Origin: Pseudoips prasinana
Taxonomy: Eukaryota > Arthropoda > Insecta > Lepidoptera > Nolidae
NCBI GenBank assembly: GCA_951640165.1
Contig: OX621252.1
Span: 29,719,934-29,783,933 of the forward strand
Direction: 5' to 3'
DNA length: 64,000 nucleotides
Positions 33,324 through 43,289 of the stretch are shown one piece after another (position 1 is the stretch's first letter; every line of letters starts with the position of its first letter). The notes beneath the pieces were generated by a model that saw nothing but the letters and a program-made list of their open reading frames with translations, was not told the origin of the DNA and did no database searches. A program made the position numbers and the translations under genes.

Positions 33324-33395
33324 GTGCGGGTGGGAATCGAACCCACGACTACGGGGTATCCGGCCCCATGTGCGTTAACCGCTCCGCCACCGCAC
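33324..33395 (-). tRNA. tRNA-like sequence (SINE head or tRNA pseudogene)
   Basis: Read on the minus strand, 72 bases fold almost as a tRNA: acceptor GTGCGG/CCGCAC (6 of 7 pairs), A box TGGCGGAGCGG with a 3-pair D stem (GCG/CGC), anticodon stem TGGGG/CCCCG with loop CCGGATA, T arm GTGGGTTCGATTCCCAC and B box GGTTCGATTCC. The formal anticodon is GGA (Ser), but base 33 is C instead of T, the position between acceptor and D arm is short, and there is no serine-type variable arm. A functional tRNA is therefore unlikely. Matching arms at 33312-33327 and 33406-33422 place it inside a hairpin. Confidence 0.55.
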
Positions 33396-33710
33396 CGTGG
33401 TACTGGCACTTCGAATTTATACAAAGCATTCGATATTTCTTAACGCATTTAAGGCGCTAAAGCGCCATCTTACCGAAACCTACACGACTAACAACGGCTG
33501 GAATGCCAATACTTAGATCGAACAATTATTTTAATAACATTGTGTGGTTCTTATTTGGTCACAAAAGCTGCTACAATTTTCCGCGGCAGTATATTTTGCT
33601 GGCTACGTCAATGTTAATGACAGATGTCTATCTTCCATGTTATCCATGCACGATTTGACCAATGTCACTGTGATCGATATTCTGATCAGTATTTGTAAAG
33701 ATATCGTATG

Positions 33711-33892
33711 TAGGCTAAGCTGTGGAATAAACTCCCAAACGACGTGTTTCCAGACTCATATAATATGGGTTTATTCAAGGTTAGGGTGAACAGACATCTT
33801 ATGGGTACGCGCGGTCCATTTTCGACTACATCTTCACTTATCATCAGGTGAAATCGTGGTCAAGCGCAAACCCATTTTGCATAAAAAAAGTA
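33711..33892 (+). mobile_element. LINE 3' end, short truncated copy
   Basis: Matches the end of the 19105-19590 LINE (CCAAACGACGTGTTTCCAGA … ATCAGGTGAAATCGTGGTCA) and shares its CATTTTGCATAAAAAAA end. Only the last codons and 3' UTR remain. Confidence 0.8.
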
Positions 33893-33930
33893 AATATGGA
33901 CAAAATTGCCGTTTTAAAAACTTACTATCG

Positions 33931-34029
33931 ACCTGAACTTTTTTGCACAACCACCGATTCATTAATAATTCCCTGCAACTGCATTATTGGATTATTAATG
34001 AATCGGTGGTTGTGCAAAAAAGTTCAGGT
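33931..34029. repeat. Perfect inverted repeat, 39-bp arms
   Basis: Arms 33931-33969 and 33991-34029 are exact reverse complements with a 21-base loop. No terminal motif or known family. Confidence 0.92.
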
Positions 34030-34075
34030 TCAGCTACTAAGTTCGGCTAAGGTCGTCAATCTCGACAGCATATTA

Positions 34076-34286
34076 TACATGTGTGTGCTCAAATTTTGTG
34101 GGTTCGATTCCCACCCAGGTTAGATATTTGTGTGCATGAACGTTTCTGTTTGTTCTGCGTCTGGGTGTAATTATCTATATAAGTATGTACTTACAAAAGA
34201 AAAGAAGTATATCAGTTATCTGGTTTCCATAGACAAGCTCTACTTAGTTTGGGATCAGATGGCCGTGTGTGAATAATATGCCAGTA
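34076..34286 (+). mobile_element. tRNA-derived SINE, family A, head truncated
   Basis: B box GGGTTCGATTCCCACCC, body GTGTGCATGAACG and GGGTGTAATTATCTATATAA, tail CTTAGTTTGGGATCAGATGG and ATATGCCAGTATATTA. Confidence 0.8.
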
Positions 34287-34974
34287 TATTACTAATAAAA
34301 AAAAGAAAACTTGTACGCTCTCTATTCCCTTACTATTATAATCCAAGAAGAGATTTATACAGGACCACCTTGAAATCCATGTTGAATAAAAAAAAAGACG
34401 TAGATAATTGATTCGCAAACGTAGGACATATCGAGTAACATAAACCGAAAACATACGGTCGAACATTCTTTTCTGAAATCGGTAAAAATACACGTGTACT
34501 ACAACACAACTACCCACAGCGAAGCTGAGCGTAATCATGACAGCTGTCAAACGTGAAATACTGGGAAAATTAAAACTCAGCCAGTATCTTTTGACATGTG
34601 TAACGATGCGTGTCGGAATACTATGGCGGGCTTAACCATTTGATCTGGACGCATTTGTCTCTAGTCTTAGCGCTGGCCATAATGTGGATGTGGCTAGCTG
34701 CCAAGGTGACCAAAAGCTTAGTACTGCCTGCTATATTATGTTGTTTACTACAGGAATTAATTGCGCTGAAGAGTTCTCATCAAATATAATCTTCAAGGAA
34801 AGCTTTGTAATGGACAATTGTGACGAAAAAAAAGAAGTTTTAAATAAATATAGGTGACTGAAATAAAGAGAGAAAGTGCAACTATATAAAACTCGCGTTA
34901 TAGGTTTAGGGTTTCAAATATTAGGGCTTCATTACTCCGAGTAAAAATTAAAAATAATGAAGGACCGTCTCTAG
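34287..34974. other. No gene seen
   Basis: Unassigned intronic DNA. The minus-strand 112-codon frame at 34212-34550 starts without ATG, overlaps the SINE and has no domain. Confidence 0.5.
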
Positions 34975-35215
34975 TGGTTATTGACTCTGACTACTAAGCG
35001 AGAGGTCGTGGGTTCGAGATCAAATTGATGTGCGATCGGCACGATTATATGTTTTGTTTTTGGGTGTAAACGATAATATGTATGTATTTAGAAATATATC
35101 ACATACTGATGTATTTCTAGATACATACATACATACTGGACCTTTGTCTGGTTACCTTAGTACAGGCTCTGCCTAATTTGGGGTCAGATGGCATTGTGTA
35201 AGTTGTCCAAGATAT
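34975..35215 (+). mobile_element. tRNA-derived SINE, family B, with internal inverted duplication
   Basis: Head TCTAGTGGTTATTGACTCTG, B-box region GTCGTGGGTTCGAGATC, body GTTTTTGGGTGTAAACG, tail GGCTCTGCCTAATTTGGGGT and TGTCCAAGATATTTATTTAT. At 35077-35101 and 35107-35131 a segment of about 25 bp is present in both orientations with 2-3 mismatches. Confidence 0.75.
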
Positions 35216-35272
35216 TTATTTATTCTTATTTTATATTTAACGACCAACTCACGCATTTTTATTTCAATCTAG

Positions 35273-35406
35273 GTTGCTCGACGAGACGAACACACAACTC
35301 TGACGGTGGACAGTCTCTCGCAGAGCAAGACCTCGCGAGGCAAGGAGTTCGTCTTCGGCAAGTTCAATTCGAACTCCGATGTCTTCGTGGGAGGAATACC
35401 GCCTTC
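35273..35406 (+). CDS. Nrx-1: Neurexin-1, second coding exon (LamG1 continued)
   Basis: 134 bases between TTTTTATTTCAATCTAG and GTGAGT. Joined in phase 0 after HWHKVQ of the previous exon, it reads VARRDEHTTLTVDSLSQSKT, then SRGKEFVFGKFNSNSDVFVG and GIPP plus two bases of a split codon (phase 2). This is the middle of the first laminin G domain, matching the neurexin pattern G-KE-F-FGKF-SNSD-(VY/VF)-VGG. The longer open frame here (35188-35463) is a different frame and not the protein. The next exon, expected to finish LamG1, was not found in the remaining 28.6 kb. Confidence 0.9.
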
Positions 35407-35581
35407 GTGAGTCTTTTAACTTTGTTATTAAGTATTACTAACATCTCCACCATATTTTACTAGCCCGTCAATTGACGAAAGAAGCTTTATCAGTTAAAGA
35501 TGAAAATGTGAAGAGCACCTCAACGAAAATGGCCACGATTACGTATAATATATTTGTGTACATAAACTTAACTCCATGAAG
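35407..35581 (+). other. Nrx-1: Start of a large neurexin-1 intron
   Basis: The donor GTGAGT at 35407 begins a phase-2 intron that apparently runs to the end of the window. All features from here on are inside it, if the inference holds. Confidence 0.6.
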
Positions 35582-35718
35582 GTACAGGCGCACATCCAGC
35601 TACCCCAATCTGTCAAATTTCTTTTATAGATTTTCAACTTTATCACATAAGCATAAGGTTCACTTTCAATTGGGGAAATTTGACAGATTGGGATAGCTTG
35701 AAGTGCTGGCTTCTGAAC
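35582..35718. mobile_element. MITE, GTACAGACGCC family, copy 3
   Basis: GTACAGGCGCACATCCAGCT at the left (3 bases lost from the consensus) and GTGCTGGCTTCTGAAC at the right. Inner inverted blocks are intact. Confidence 0.85.
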
Positions 35719-36844
35719 ATGAATAAATGGTGAATCACGTTGCAATCTAAAAGGTTGAATTTGATTCGCGTGAGTATGCCTTGAGTTGGTTTAACTAAGA
35801 GAAGAAGAACGAGAAGTGTTTATGCCGTTAACTCGGTTTCCACTGGAATTCAGAGGTACGGAGAATGAGCATCAACAGTCAGTATATAAAGTCTTTATTT
35901 CAGGAAAGTAATTGGCTGTTTCCAAAGTTCTCCTCTACTCTCCGCTTTAGTGGAAACCAGACCCCATATTACAGATCTTGCTTAAGGCAAGTCATAGCAA
36001 AATATGGGTAGTACTTGCTCTTTAATAGCTAATTCATATTATATATCGCTGATAAATCATATGAGTTTGCCATTAAATAACAATTATAGCGCATTTTTTT
36101 CTATCTCTATGATTTAGCAAGATATGGTATACAGGGAGCTTTTCAAAGGAACCAAACGTAAATCTGCTATGTGCTTGTTTTCTATGAATATAAATTGTTT
36201 AATTATGAAGTGGTACAATAATTGTATGTCAGTTTCAATGTGCTTATAAAAACACATTGAAATCGAATTATGCGTAAGTTAAGTTTATGCGTTTAGCCGT
36301 AATATATGTACGGTCGTGTAATAATTATATATACATTGGAAAAGAAAGAGGTATTTTAATAATGGTAACTTTAAATATTGTTATCATATAAGAAGCAGGC
36401 AAGGCACATAATATAACTGACGGCATATCAAGAACTGATAAAGAATTAATTGATAATACAAATAATCAATTACACCAAATCTTTTAGAGAATTAGATAGA
36501 ATTTTAGTCCAGTTGCTAGTGTAAAAATACTAGAACAGATATATTAAAAAAAAAAAAACTATTAAAAACGTATCTAATCTACATTTGTTCTAAAACCTTA
36601 CAAACCATTGCCTTAAACTATCTACCTCTCACTAAATAAAATAATAATGATCGCCCTAGCCGCATGGGGCGCGCCGATGTACTTGTCGTTTCATATTGAA
36701 AATACCGCGTGTGTCAGTCTGGGGACAATCTTTCTTCATGTAGTCATTTCAATTCTAGGTACAGATTTTCACAGGTAATCGTAAATACTTATAATTTAAC
36801 AGGCTTTTAGTTACAACTACGAAGAAAAATTGCCATATTATCAT
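35719..36844. other. No gene seen
   Basis: Unassigned intronic DNA. A 10-bp inverted repeat (36233-36242/36253-36262) is the only structure. Confidence 0.5.
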
Positions 36845-36932
36845 AACACTCATCTATGGACTGACCGTGGGCGTTACTTAACCTCGCCAATCGCTTATGG
36901 ACCGATGAGAGTATCTGGCTATGAGCGCCGAG
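36845..36932 (-). mobile_element. 5S-rRNA-derived SINE, 5' fragment
   Basis: Reverse complement of the head of 21773-22036: CTCATCTATGGACTGACCGT, GCGTTACTTAACCTCGCCAA, TCGCTTATGGACC and GCTATGAGCGCC. Confidence 0.75.
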
Positions 36933-37066
36933 CGACAATTGCACGACACCTCCCTAAAATTCGGCTTTATCATGCATCTACCGGTCGGTTGCCCACTGGC
37001 GCGGGTCACTTTGTTTTGAAGACTTATTTTGCTAGATGGCTTGGGTCATCGGTGAAACGGAAAAAC

Positions 37067-37322
37067 GGGCCTGTTGGTGTGGTTGACAAATGCTTGCTTT
37101 TCACGCCTGAGGTCGTGGGATCGATTCCAACCCAGGACAGTTATTTGTGTGTATGAACATGTCTGATTGTCCTGAGCCTGGGTGTAATTATCTACATAGG
37201 TATGTAGTTACAAAAGAAAAGTAGTATATGTAGTATATCAGTAATCTGGTTTCCATAGTACAAGCTCTGCTTAGTTTCGGGTCAGATGGCCGTGTATAAA
37301 TAATGTCCCAGGATATTATAAT
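37067..37322 (+). mobile_element. tRNA-derived SINE, family A, full length
   Basis: Head GGGCCTGTTGGTGTGGTTGA with A box TGGTTGACAAATG region, B box GGGATCGATTCCAACCC, body CCTGAGCCTGGGTGTAATTA, tail GTCAGATGGCCGTGTATAAA and TGTCCCAGGATATTAT. Confidence 0.85.
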
Positions 37323-37711
37323 TATATCTTCCTACGTTATCTGCAAACGTCATGTTAATAAATTCATAACTGACTGCTCGTTTGTTAATAAATGTATCAT
37401 TAAAAGCGACCATAAAGGCATTGTAATAAATTATACATGGATGATCCAGCAGAACCAACGAATTATTACATCGCTACATTTCATGTTCGCTAGTAAATAA
37501 TTATATCATCGACAACCGCCGCAAATCACCAGTGTACCAAATTGAACATATTAAAATCAATTATACTGCGCCACGGGAGCCATTACGTTTATTTATTGCA
37601 GGTTTAATGAGTGAGACTTAAGGCTATATAAATAGGGGTGAAAATGCTATTTTTGAGTGGCGCACAAGTATAATAAATTACTGATGAGAGTACCGTTCCG
37701 CCAACTTGTTT

Positions 37712-37852
37712 GTACAGACGCCAGCACATCCAGCTACCCCAATATGTCAAATTTCTTCTATAGATTTACAACTTTATCACATTAGCATAAGGTTTACTTT
37801 TTATTGGGGAAATTTGACAGATTGGGGTAGGTCGATGTGCTGGCGTCTGTAC
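37712..37852. mobile_element. MITE, GTACAGACGCC family, copy 4
   Basis: Perfect 19-base outer ends (GTACAGACGCCAGCACATC and GATGTGCTGGCGTCTGTAC). 141 bp, the cleanest copy. GTT on both sides (37708-37710, 37854-37856) if the ends are TGTACA…TGTACA, possibly the target duplication. Confidence 0.9.
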
Positions 37853-37913
37853 AGTTGACTCGTTCGTCTAGCGGAGATTATGAAGGCACAAGTTAGTTAT
37901 ATTTTTTTTAAAG

Positions 37914-38107
37914 ACAACGCCCGCCCCACGATGTCTAATCTCTGTGTCGCGGGTACTTTACAGACATATAATAGACGGAAACAAATTACATCCAGACTCA
38001 GAACAATTATTTATGGGTCACACAAATAGTTGTCCGGCGCGAGACTCGAACCTGCGATACGAAGCGGCGAGGCGACTGTCTTAGCCGCTGCGCCACACGT
38101 GCAGTCT
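37914..38107 (-). mobile_element. tRNA-derived SINE, family C, full length
   Basis: Minus-strand order: head GTGGCGCAGCGGCTAAGACA with A box, GTCGCCTCGCCGC, B box GGTTCGAGTC, GGACAACTATTTGTG…, and end GGGCGTTGTCTTTAAA. Best-preserved head of family C here. Confidence 0.85.
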
Positions 38108-38239
38108 TTCTTTTCTTTTTTATTATAAGTATATCATCTACATTGACTTATATGTATAACTAGACACGCTGTTTCGAATAAAAACTCTGTCCCAGTCCGG
38201 CTGTGCGCGAGGTGAGGGGCGCGGGCGCAGCGGCCAAAA

Positions 38240-38283
38240 TTGCTCACTGAGTTCCAGCGCCCGCGCTGCAACTCAGTGAGCAA
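38240..38283. repeat. GC-rich 44-bp palindrome
   Basis: TTGCTCACTGAGTT (38240-38253) and AACTCAGTGAGCAA (38270-38283) pair, and the centre CAGCGCCCGCGCTG is itself self-complementary, so nearly the entire segment can form one hairpin. The preceding 38190-38235 is unusually GC-rich for the window. Confidence 0.8.
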
Positions 38284-38361
38284 ATTCTTAATATGGGATT
38301 GCGCGTCTAGTAGAATACGTATAGGTCAATGATCATCTACGAGTATGATCAGCGAGCTGAC

Positions 38362-38505
38362 GGGCCGGTTTGCGTGGTTGATAGATACTTGCCTTTGGAT
38401 TACTTGCCTATGTGGGTTCGATTTCCTCCCGGGACATATATTTGTTTGCATGAACATGTCTGTTTGTCCTGAGTCTGGGTGTAATTATCTTTACAGAGTT
38501 ACTTG
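38362..38505 (+). mobile_element. tRNA-derived SINE, family A, 3' truncated
   Basis: GGGCCGGTTTGCGTGGTTGA, B box GGGTTCGATTTCCTCCC, body GTCTGTTTGTCCTGAGTCTG. It lacks the CAGATGGCCGTG tail. Confidence 0.78.
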
Positions 38506-38547
38506 TAAAACACCAATAACCTCGCAGGACAAGATAGCTAACATCAT

Positions 38548-38747
38548 ATTTTTTTTTTATAAAAAGACATCGTCCTCATTGCTGTGTTGCGGGGTACTTT
38601 ACAAACATATAACAGACGGACACAAATTACATCAAGACTCAGAACAACTATTTATTCGTCACATAAATAGTTGTCCGGGGCGGGAATCAAACCCGGGACA
38701 CAAAGTGGTGAGGCGACTGTCTTAGCTGCTTCACCACACGTGCAATA
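38548..38747 (-). mobile_element. tRNA-derived SINE, family C
   Basis: GTTGCGGGGTACTTTACAAA, CAAGACTCAGAACAACTATT, B box complement GGGAATCAAACCC and head complement GCTGCTTCACCACACGTGC. It follows 43 bases after a family A SINE. Confidence 0.82.
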
Positions 38748-38947
38748 AAAATCATCATTAGCTGATGCATTATGTATGGGGAAACGAATATTGTTGCTAT
38801 GTATTTTATGTACTAGTTTTCTTTCTTTTGTTCAGATTCATAGGTAGATTATTATGTAACAACGCTATTAAATTAGGCATACCTGTAAGGATAGTTGTTG
38901 GTTTTAAATTAATAAATAAATAAAATAACGGTTAAAGATTCTTTATT

Positions 38948-39192
38948 GAAGTTATACTTCTTTTGGCGCGATGGAGAAAAATGATGAGAGTGAATTTTTC
39001 CGATGCGCGCGCACACCGACACCAAAAAAATTAACAGCATGAAGTTAGTTCTAGGTGGTATGAGAGTGATGCGCGCGCATCTTAAAAATAACAGCATGAA
39101 ATTAGTTCTAGGTGGTATGAAAATTGATGACTATGTTCAAGTTGTATATTAAGAAGTATAACTTCTAACGCGTGTACATAAGTACACACAAG
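38948..39192 (-). mobile_element. MITE-like repeat with GAAGTTATACTTC ends, copy 2
   Basis: Reverse-complement match to 23883-24072. It is longer because an internal segment of about 58 bp (…CAGCATGAAGTTAGTTCTAG…) is tandemly duplicated at 39031-39088 and 39089-39118. Confidence 0.75.
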
Positions 39193-39294
39193 TTTTTTTT
39201 CTCTTAAGAATGTGTACATTCACTTGCAGAGAAATTAAATACTTAATATAGGACGCCAAGCGTGGGCTACTTACCAATACTAAACTAAACTATA

Positions 39295-39475
39295 CAATAG
39301 TTAGTTAAATATCGTTACTGTTATAAAATAAATCTTATTGTAAATTATTTCCTACAATCCGTGTACCTAAATATCTATATGTACCTAGAAATAATTATAT
39401 ATTACAACGAATATGTTCTGACTATTTACAAGCGCTTTTTTAAAGTCTACGTGAATAAAAACATTTTTTATTTTA
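39295..39475 (+). repeat. LINE-like 3' end repeat, 5'-truncated copy
   Basis: CCGTGTACCTAAATATCTAT, ATGTTCTGACTATTTACAAG and CTACGTGAATAAAAACATTT match the end of 13736-14097. Confidence 0.7.
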
Positions 39476-40317
39476 TTTTATAATACAAATAAACACCTAA
39501 ACAATTTTACAAATAATACAAATACACAATATATAATAATAAAAATAACGCTCTCTAAATTTCAGCCTCTATTTATGTTACATCTTGTATAATGAAGCCC
39601 GTGCTATAATTTTGCTACCGGAACCAATGCGGTCCAACTGAATAGACCTGGAGGAACAAACCCAGCAGGCTCTCTACCACCGGTTTAACCTGGCCCAAGT
39701 CATATTATCCGTCGAAGCATACTGAGAGGACAGGCTATCTATTAATACGAGAAGCAATATCAATTAACACGAGACAATTGCAATAACCTATAATAGTTGC
39801 TCCATTGATCACAGATTTACCAATTGTACCTTGTATATAATCTTATAGTACAATTCAGCAAACAATAACGCACAATAAAAATTCAGCTTTTGAAATCCCA
39901 AAATAAGATTCAAATTCAAACGGAGCGTTTCATATAAATAATTGTTAGAATAATTTTGGATTTTAGCTGATTGGCAATAAAGTTGAAATTTACACGGGGA
40001 TTTAGAAATAGATGCATTGGGGTGGCGGGTGGCTTTTCGGTTAATTGGCGTGCCGAAACCCTATAGTATATTTGGACTTTGAAAGTAGTGCTGTGAATCA
40101 TTTAAATTGATTCTCGCGCATCTAGAGTTCGATCGCACTTTCTAGGTTAAAGTTTCGACGGGTTTATAGAAAGTTTGATTTGAGAGGATTCCAGATTCTT
40201 TTCGAAAATTGATTCAACTTGAAAACACATTTGTTTTATGTATTTGAGAAGGTATTTTCCAGAATTTCAGTTATTGATATTTATCGTTGTATGAATATAA
40301 ATAATAATGAATATCTT
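39476..40317. other. No gene seen
   Basis: Unassigned. Confidence 0.5.
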
Positions 40318-40562
40318 GGAACAACTAACACACTGCCATCTGATCCCAAACTAGGCAGAGCTGGTACTATAGCAACTAAACAACTGATAAACATACTTAT
40401 TTACATTTCTAAATACATACATATTATAGATAAATAACACCCACACACAAAACAAATAATAGTGCTCATCACACGAAGATTTGTTTTGTGTAGTAATTGA
40501 ACCCATGACATTTGACTTGTTGTTAGAGTCAGGGTCAGTAACCAATAGGCCAACAGGGCAAT
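40318..40562 (-). mobile_element. tRNA-derived SINE, family B, full length
   Basis: Plus strand: TGGAACAACTAACACACTGC, CATCTGATCCCAAACTAGGC, AACACCCACACACAAAACAA, GTGCTCATCACACGAAG, then head complement GTCAGTAACCAATAGGCCAA. Confidence 0.8.
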
Positions 40563-40633
40563 CAATAAATTCAACGATTCCAGGGGACAACTGTCGTCAT
40601 TAAATCGTCCTTAAGTCATCTGATGGTAATATA

Positions 40634-41123
40634 TAATAATATCCTGGGACATTATTCACACACGACTATCTGATCCCAAACTAAGCAGAACTTATCTTAT
40701 GGAACCCCGATAACTGATATACCACATATACTACTTTTCTTTTGTAAATACATACTGATACAGATAATTACACCCAGAATCCGGATAAACAGACATGTTC
40801 ATGCACACAAGTATCTGTCCAGGGGCTCTACACTGAACATCGTTTTCGTGAATGTGGCGTTCAAATAAATAAAGGTTAAAAATGACTTAATCAATCGTTA
40901 AATCGACTTCAACGTTGACAATCGATTCCGGACCATTTATGGCGTCACATGTGGTCATGGAAGCCAATTTAACGATTTATTAAGTCATTTTTAACCTTTA
41001 TTTATTTGAACGCCATTCACGAAAACGATGTTCGGCGACTTAGCCGGTAGAGCCCCTGGATGGGAATCGAATCAACATGCGGCGTGAAATGGATAAGAAT
41101 TTAGCAACCACGCGAATCGGGCC
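40634..41123 (-). mobile_element. tRNA-derived SINE, family A, split by a MITE
   Basis: Tail ATCCTGGGACATTATTCACA, body to GTATCTGTCC at 40820; it resumes at 41058 with GGATGGGAATCGAATC and the head complement CACGCGAATCGGGCCC. Confidence 0.85.
40821..41057. mobile_element. MITE with AGGGGCTCTAC ends, inserted in a SINE
   Basis: 237 bp. Long imperfect TIRs: AGGGGCTCTACACTGAACAT at the left and the complement of AGGGGCTCTACCGGC… at the right. Both arms contain CATCGTTTTCGTGAATG and GGCGTTCAAATAAATAAAGG, then AAAAATGACTTAAT. The centre CTTCAACGTTGACAATCGAT resembles 56262-56300. The target duplication is not resolved. Confidence 0.82.
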
Positions 41124-42283
41124 CTCCTAGAGGCATAATATATGTATATTAGGAACACCGTATATTGTGAATGCGAATACAAATTATACGACTTTATTTA
41201 TAAGGTCCTATTCAATGTACAGATAGCTAATTTCAATGCTTTAAACGCTTAAAGGTACATACCTAACACATGTCTATTTGTTCAAAAAGGTTGTGCCAGA
41301 CTAAAGATCTAGTATTAGTATTCGTTACGTCCAGGCTTTTGTTAAGGCTGCTACCAAATACCTATTAAGTCTATTACGTGGTCCGACTGTTGATGTTGTT
41401 AGCCCTTAGTGATTGGGTGGTCTTTTTGCTTGAAGAACTATGAATAGGGTGGCTTAAAAATAATGTAGAAAGTAACCGAAATACCGTTTTCTAGTATGCG
41501 ATAGAGTTATAAATAACAAGCGACCCACATCGGTTTCGCACGGTTGGATAGGTAGAGAAATATTTTCTTTACCTTTTCTTCTAAACTCATTTTAAAAATT
41601 CTTTCATCTGTAGAAAGCTCCATTACGAGTAAATAATCTAGGCTATATTTTATAAAAAAAATTGAGATCTCTACATAAAATTACAATTAATGAAATCCAA
41701 ATTATCAAAAAATTTCCTAAAAACGTCATTATTTGGCATAAAGTAACAATTTATTTTGCTATCTATCTACCCGAAGCCGGGGTGAGTCACTAGTTCTTAA
41801 TATTATCTAGGGCACCCTATACATACAATGTTAGCTGTTATAAAGTATCCAAGTGTGCTGATTTAGGACAAACTGTTGTATTATTCCGAACAGGTTGTCC
41901 TATATTTATTTGACTTGGATATTCGGAAAAGGAGACACGATAAATGGCATATAAAGATTTATTGTACAACATGTCACGTTTCTATGGAAGACTGACAATT
42001 CTAGTACCGTTTTTAGAGTTCCTTATCTAAATGACTTTTGATGACATGACCGTTTTGCTCAATCCGTCCCTTTCTAAGTGACTCAAAACAGTATTTTTTT
42101 TCATGTATGCATAATTGTATGTGTATATTTATTTTTGGGTGAATGGGTATGCTTGCGAAAAGGATAATATAGGATCTATAAAAAAATTGTTACGATTGTA
42201 ATGCTAACTGACAACTAAATATGAAGAATTTAGTGTGCATCGACCTCACATATTTAATATACATACATTTATAGGATAGTAGA
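41124..42283. other. No gene seen
   Basis: Unassigned intronic DNA with short chance frames only. Confidence 0.5.
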
Positions 42284-42419
42284 TGTGCCCCGCGGTTTTA
42301 CCCGCGTTAAATTTTATAAATTATCACAGCTCCTCCCCCGTAGGTGATAGCGTGATAATATGTAGCCTTTATGTTGACTAGACCTGTTAGTAATATTCAT
42401 GCAAAATTTTAAGTAAATC
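42284..42419 (-). mobile_element. Helitron (GTAGGAAAGTC type), 3' half
   Basis: GTGCCCCGCGGTTTTACCCG through CATGCAAAATTTTAAGTAAA matches 57456-57585. CTAG is lost (AGTAGATG) and the 5' half is missing. Confidence 0.78.
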
Positions 42420-42980
42420 ATCAATATTCACTAGAGTCGACGTAAGAATATTATTAAATGGATGCCTAAGTCGATTGCCAAATATCAATTCATCAAGTAT
42501 AAATCGAATATTAACGTATAGTTTAGTTAATAATAGCAAAATTTTATCGAATGTATCCTAAAGCGATAAGCGATTTAAATGTTTCTGCCACTGCTCACTA
42601 GTATGCTATTTATAAAGCATTCGATATTATGAAAGTTCGAGTATTTAGACATTCGATATTATAGTGGTGGTGGATTGGGCATTGTGTACTGTTTGCAAAG
42701 AATGCTTATATTAATTTTATATTTTATAAATATCCAAATGCGAGGTATTTGCGTCGTAAATTCGGAGTATCCTAATACCTAAATAATTTGATTGAGACAA
42801 AATTGATTGAAACTTAATGAAATTCCAAAGGACATGTTTTTGTATTTAAAATAAGGAATAAGAATGTGTGGTATTTCGTTAATTTGTCGTCCCTTACGCA
42901 TTTAGGGGCATGGTACATAATTAACTGTCACTTATTTGCCCTCTGCGTGAGGACGGCATTGAATACTATTTTCATTACCA
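42420..42980. other. No gene seen
   Basis: Unassigned; ATTCGATATTAT occurs twice within 42616-42662. Confidence 0.5.
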
Positions 42981-43289
42981 TCGATACAAATACAAATAAA
43001 TAAAATTGGTGTGTCTGTTTGTAATATTGAAATAGCCGGTTTTACTACATAAATATGAATATACATACGGTACATACACCAAAATAACATTTTTTATAAT
43101 TTTTGTCTGTCTGTCTGTTTGTTCCGGCTAATCTCTGAAATCGCTGGACCGATTTTGACGGGACTTTTATTGGCAGGTAGCTGATGTAATAAGGAGTAAC
43201 TTAGGCTACTTTTATTTTAGATTTTTTTTATTTACTAAAAAAACGAAATAAACTAATTAACACGCGGACGAAGTCGCGGGGACAGCTAG
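42981..43289 (+). mobile_element. Helitron (CGAAGTCGCGG type), complete
   Basis: Starts TCGATACAAATACAAATAAA, ends CACGCGGACGAAGTCGCGGG then GACAGCTAG; A before, T after. Matches 58054-58372 across GGACCGATTTTGACGGGACT. Confidence 0.9.

Larger units (their letters stand above)
30443..35272 (+). other. Nrx-1: Neurexin-1 intron between first two coding exons
   Basis: A phase-0 intron of 4,830 bp, GTGAGT at the donor and TTTTTATTTCAATCTAG at the acceptor. It holds a MITE (31553), a LINE-like tail (32170), a tRNA-like sequence (33324), a LINE 3' end (33711), a perfect inverted repeat (33931) and two SINEs (34076, 34975). Stretches 30443-31552, 31694-32169 and 32286-33311 show nothing recognisable. 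Confidence 0.85.

Noticed and set aside
34212..34550. 112-codon minus-strand ORF
   Set aside because: Overlaps the tail of a SINE and has no domain.
35188..35463. 91-codon ORF over neurexin exon 2
   Set aside because: Wrong frame; the protein is read in the frame set by the phase-0 splice from the previous exon.
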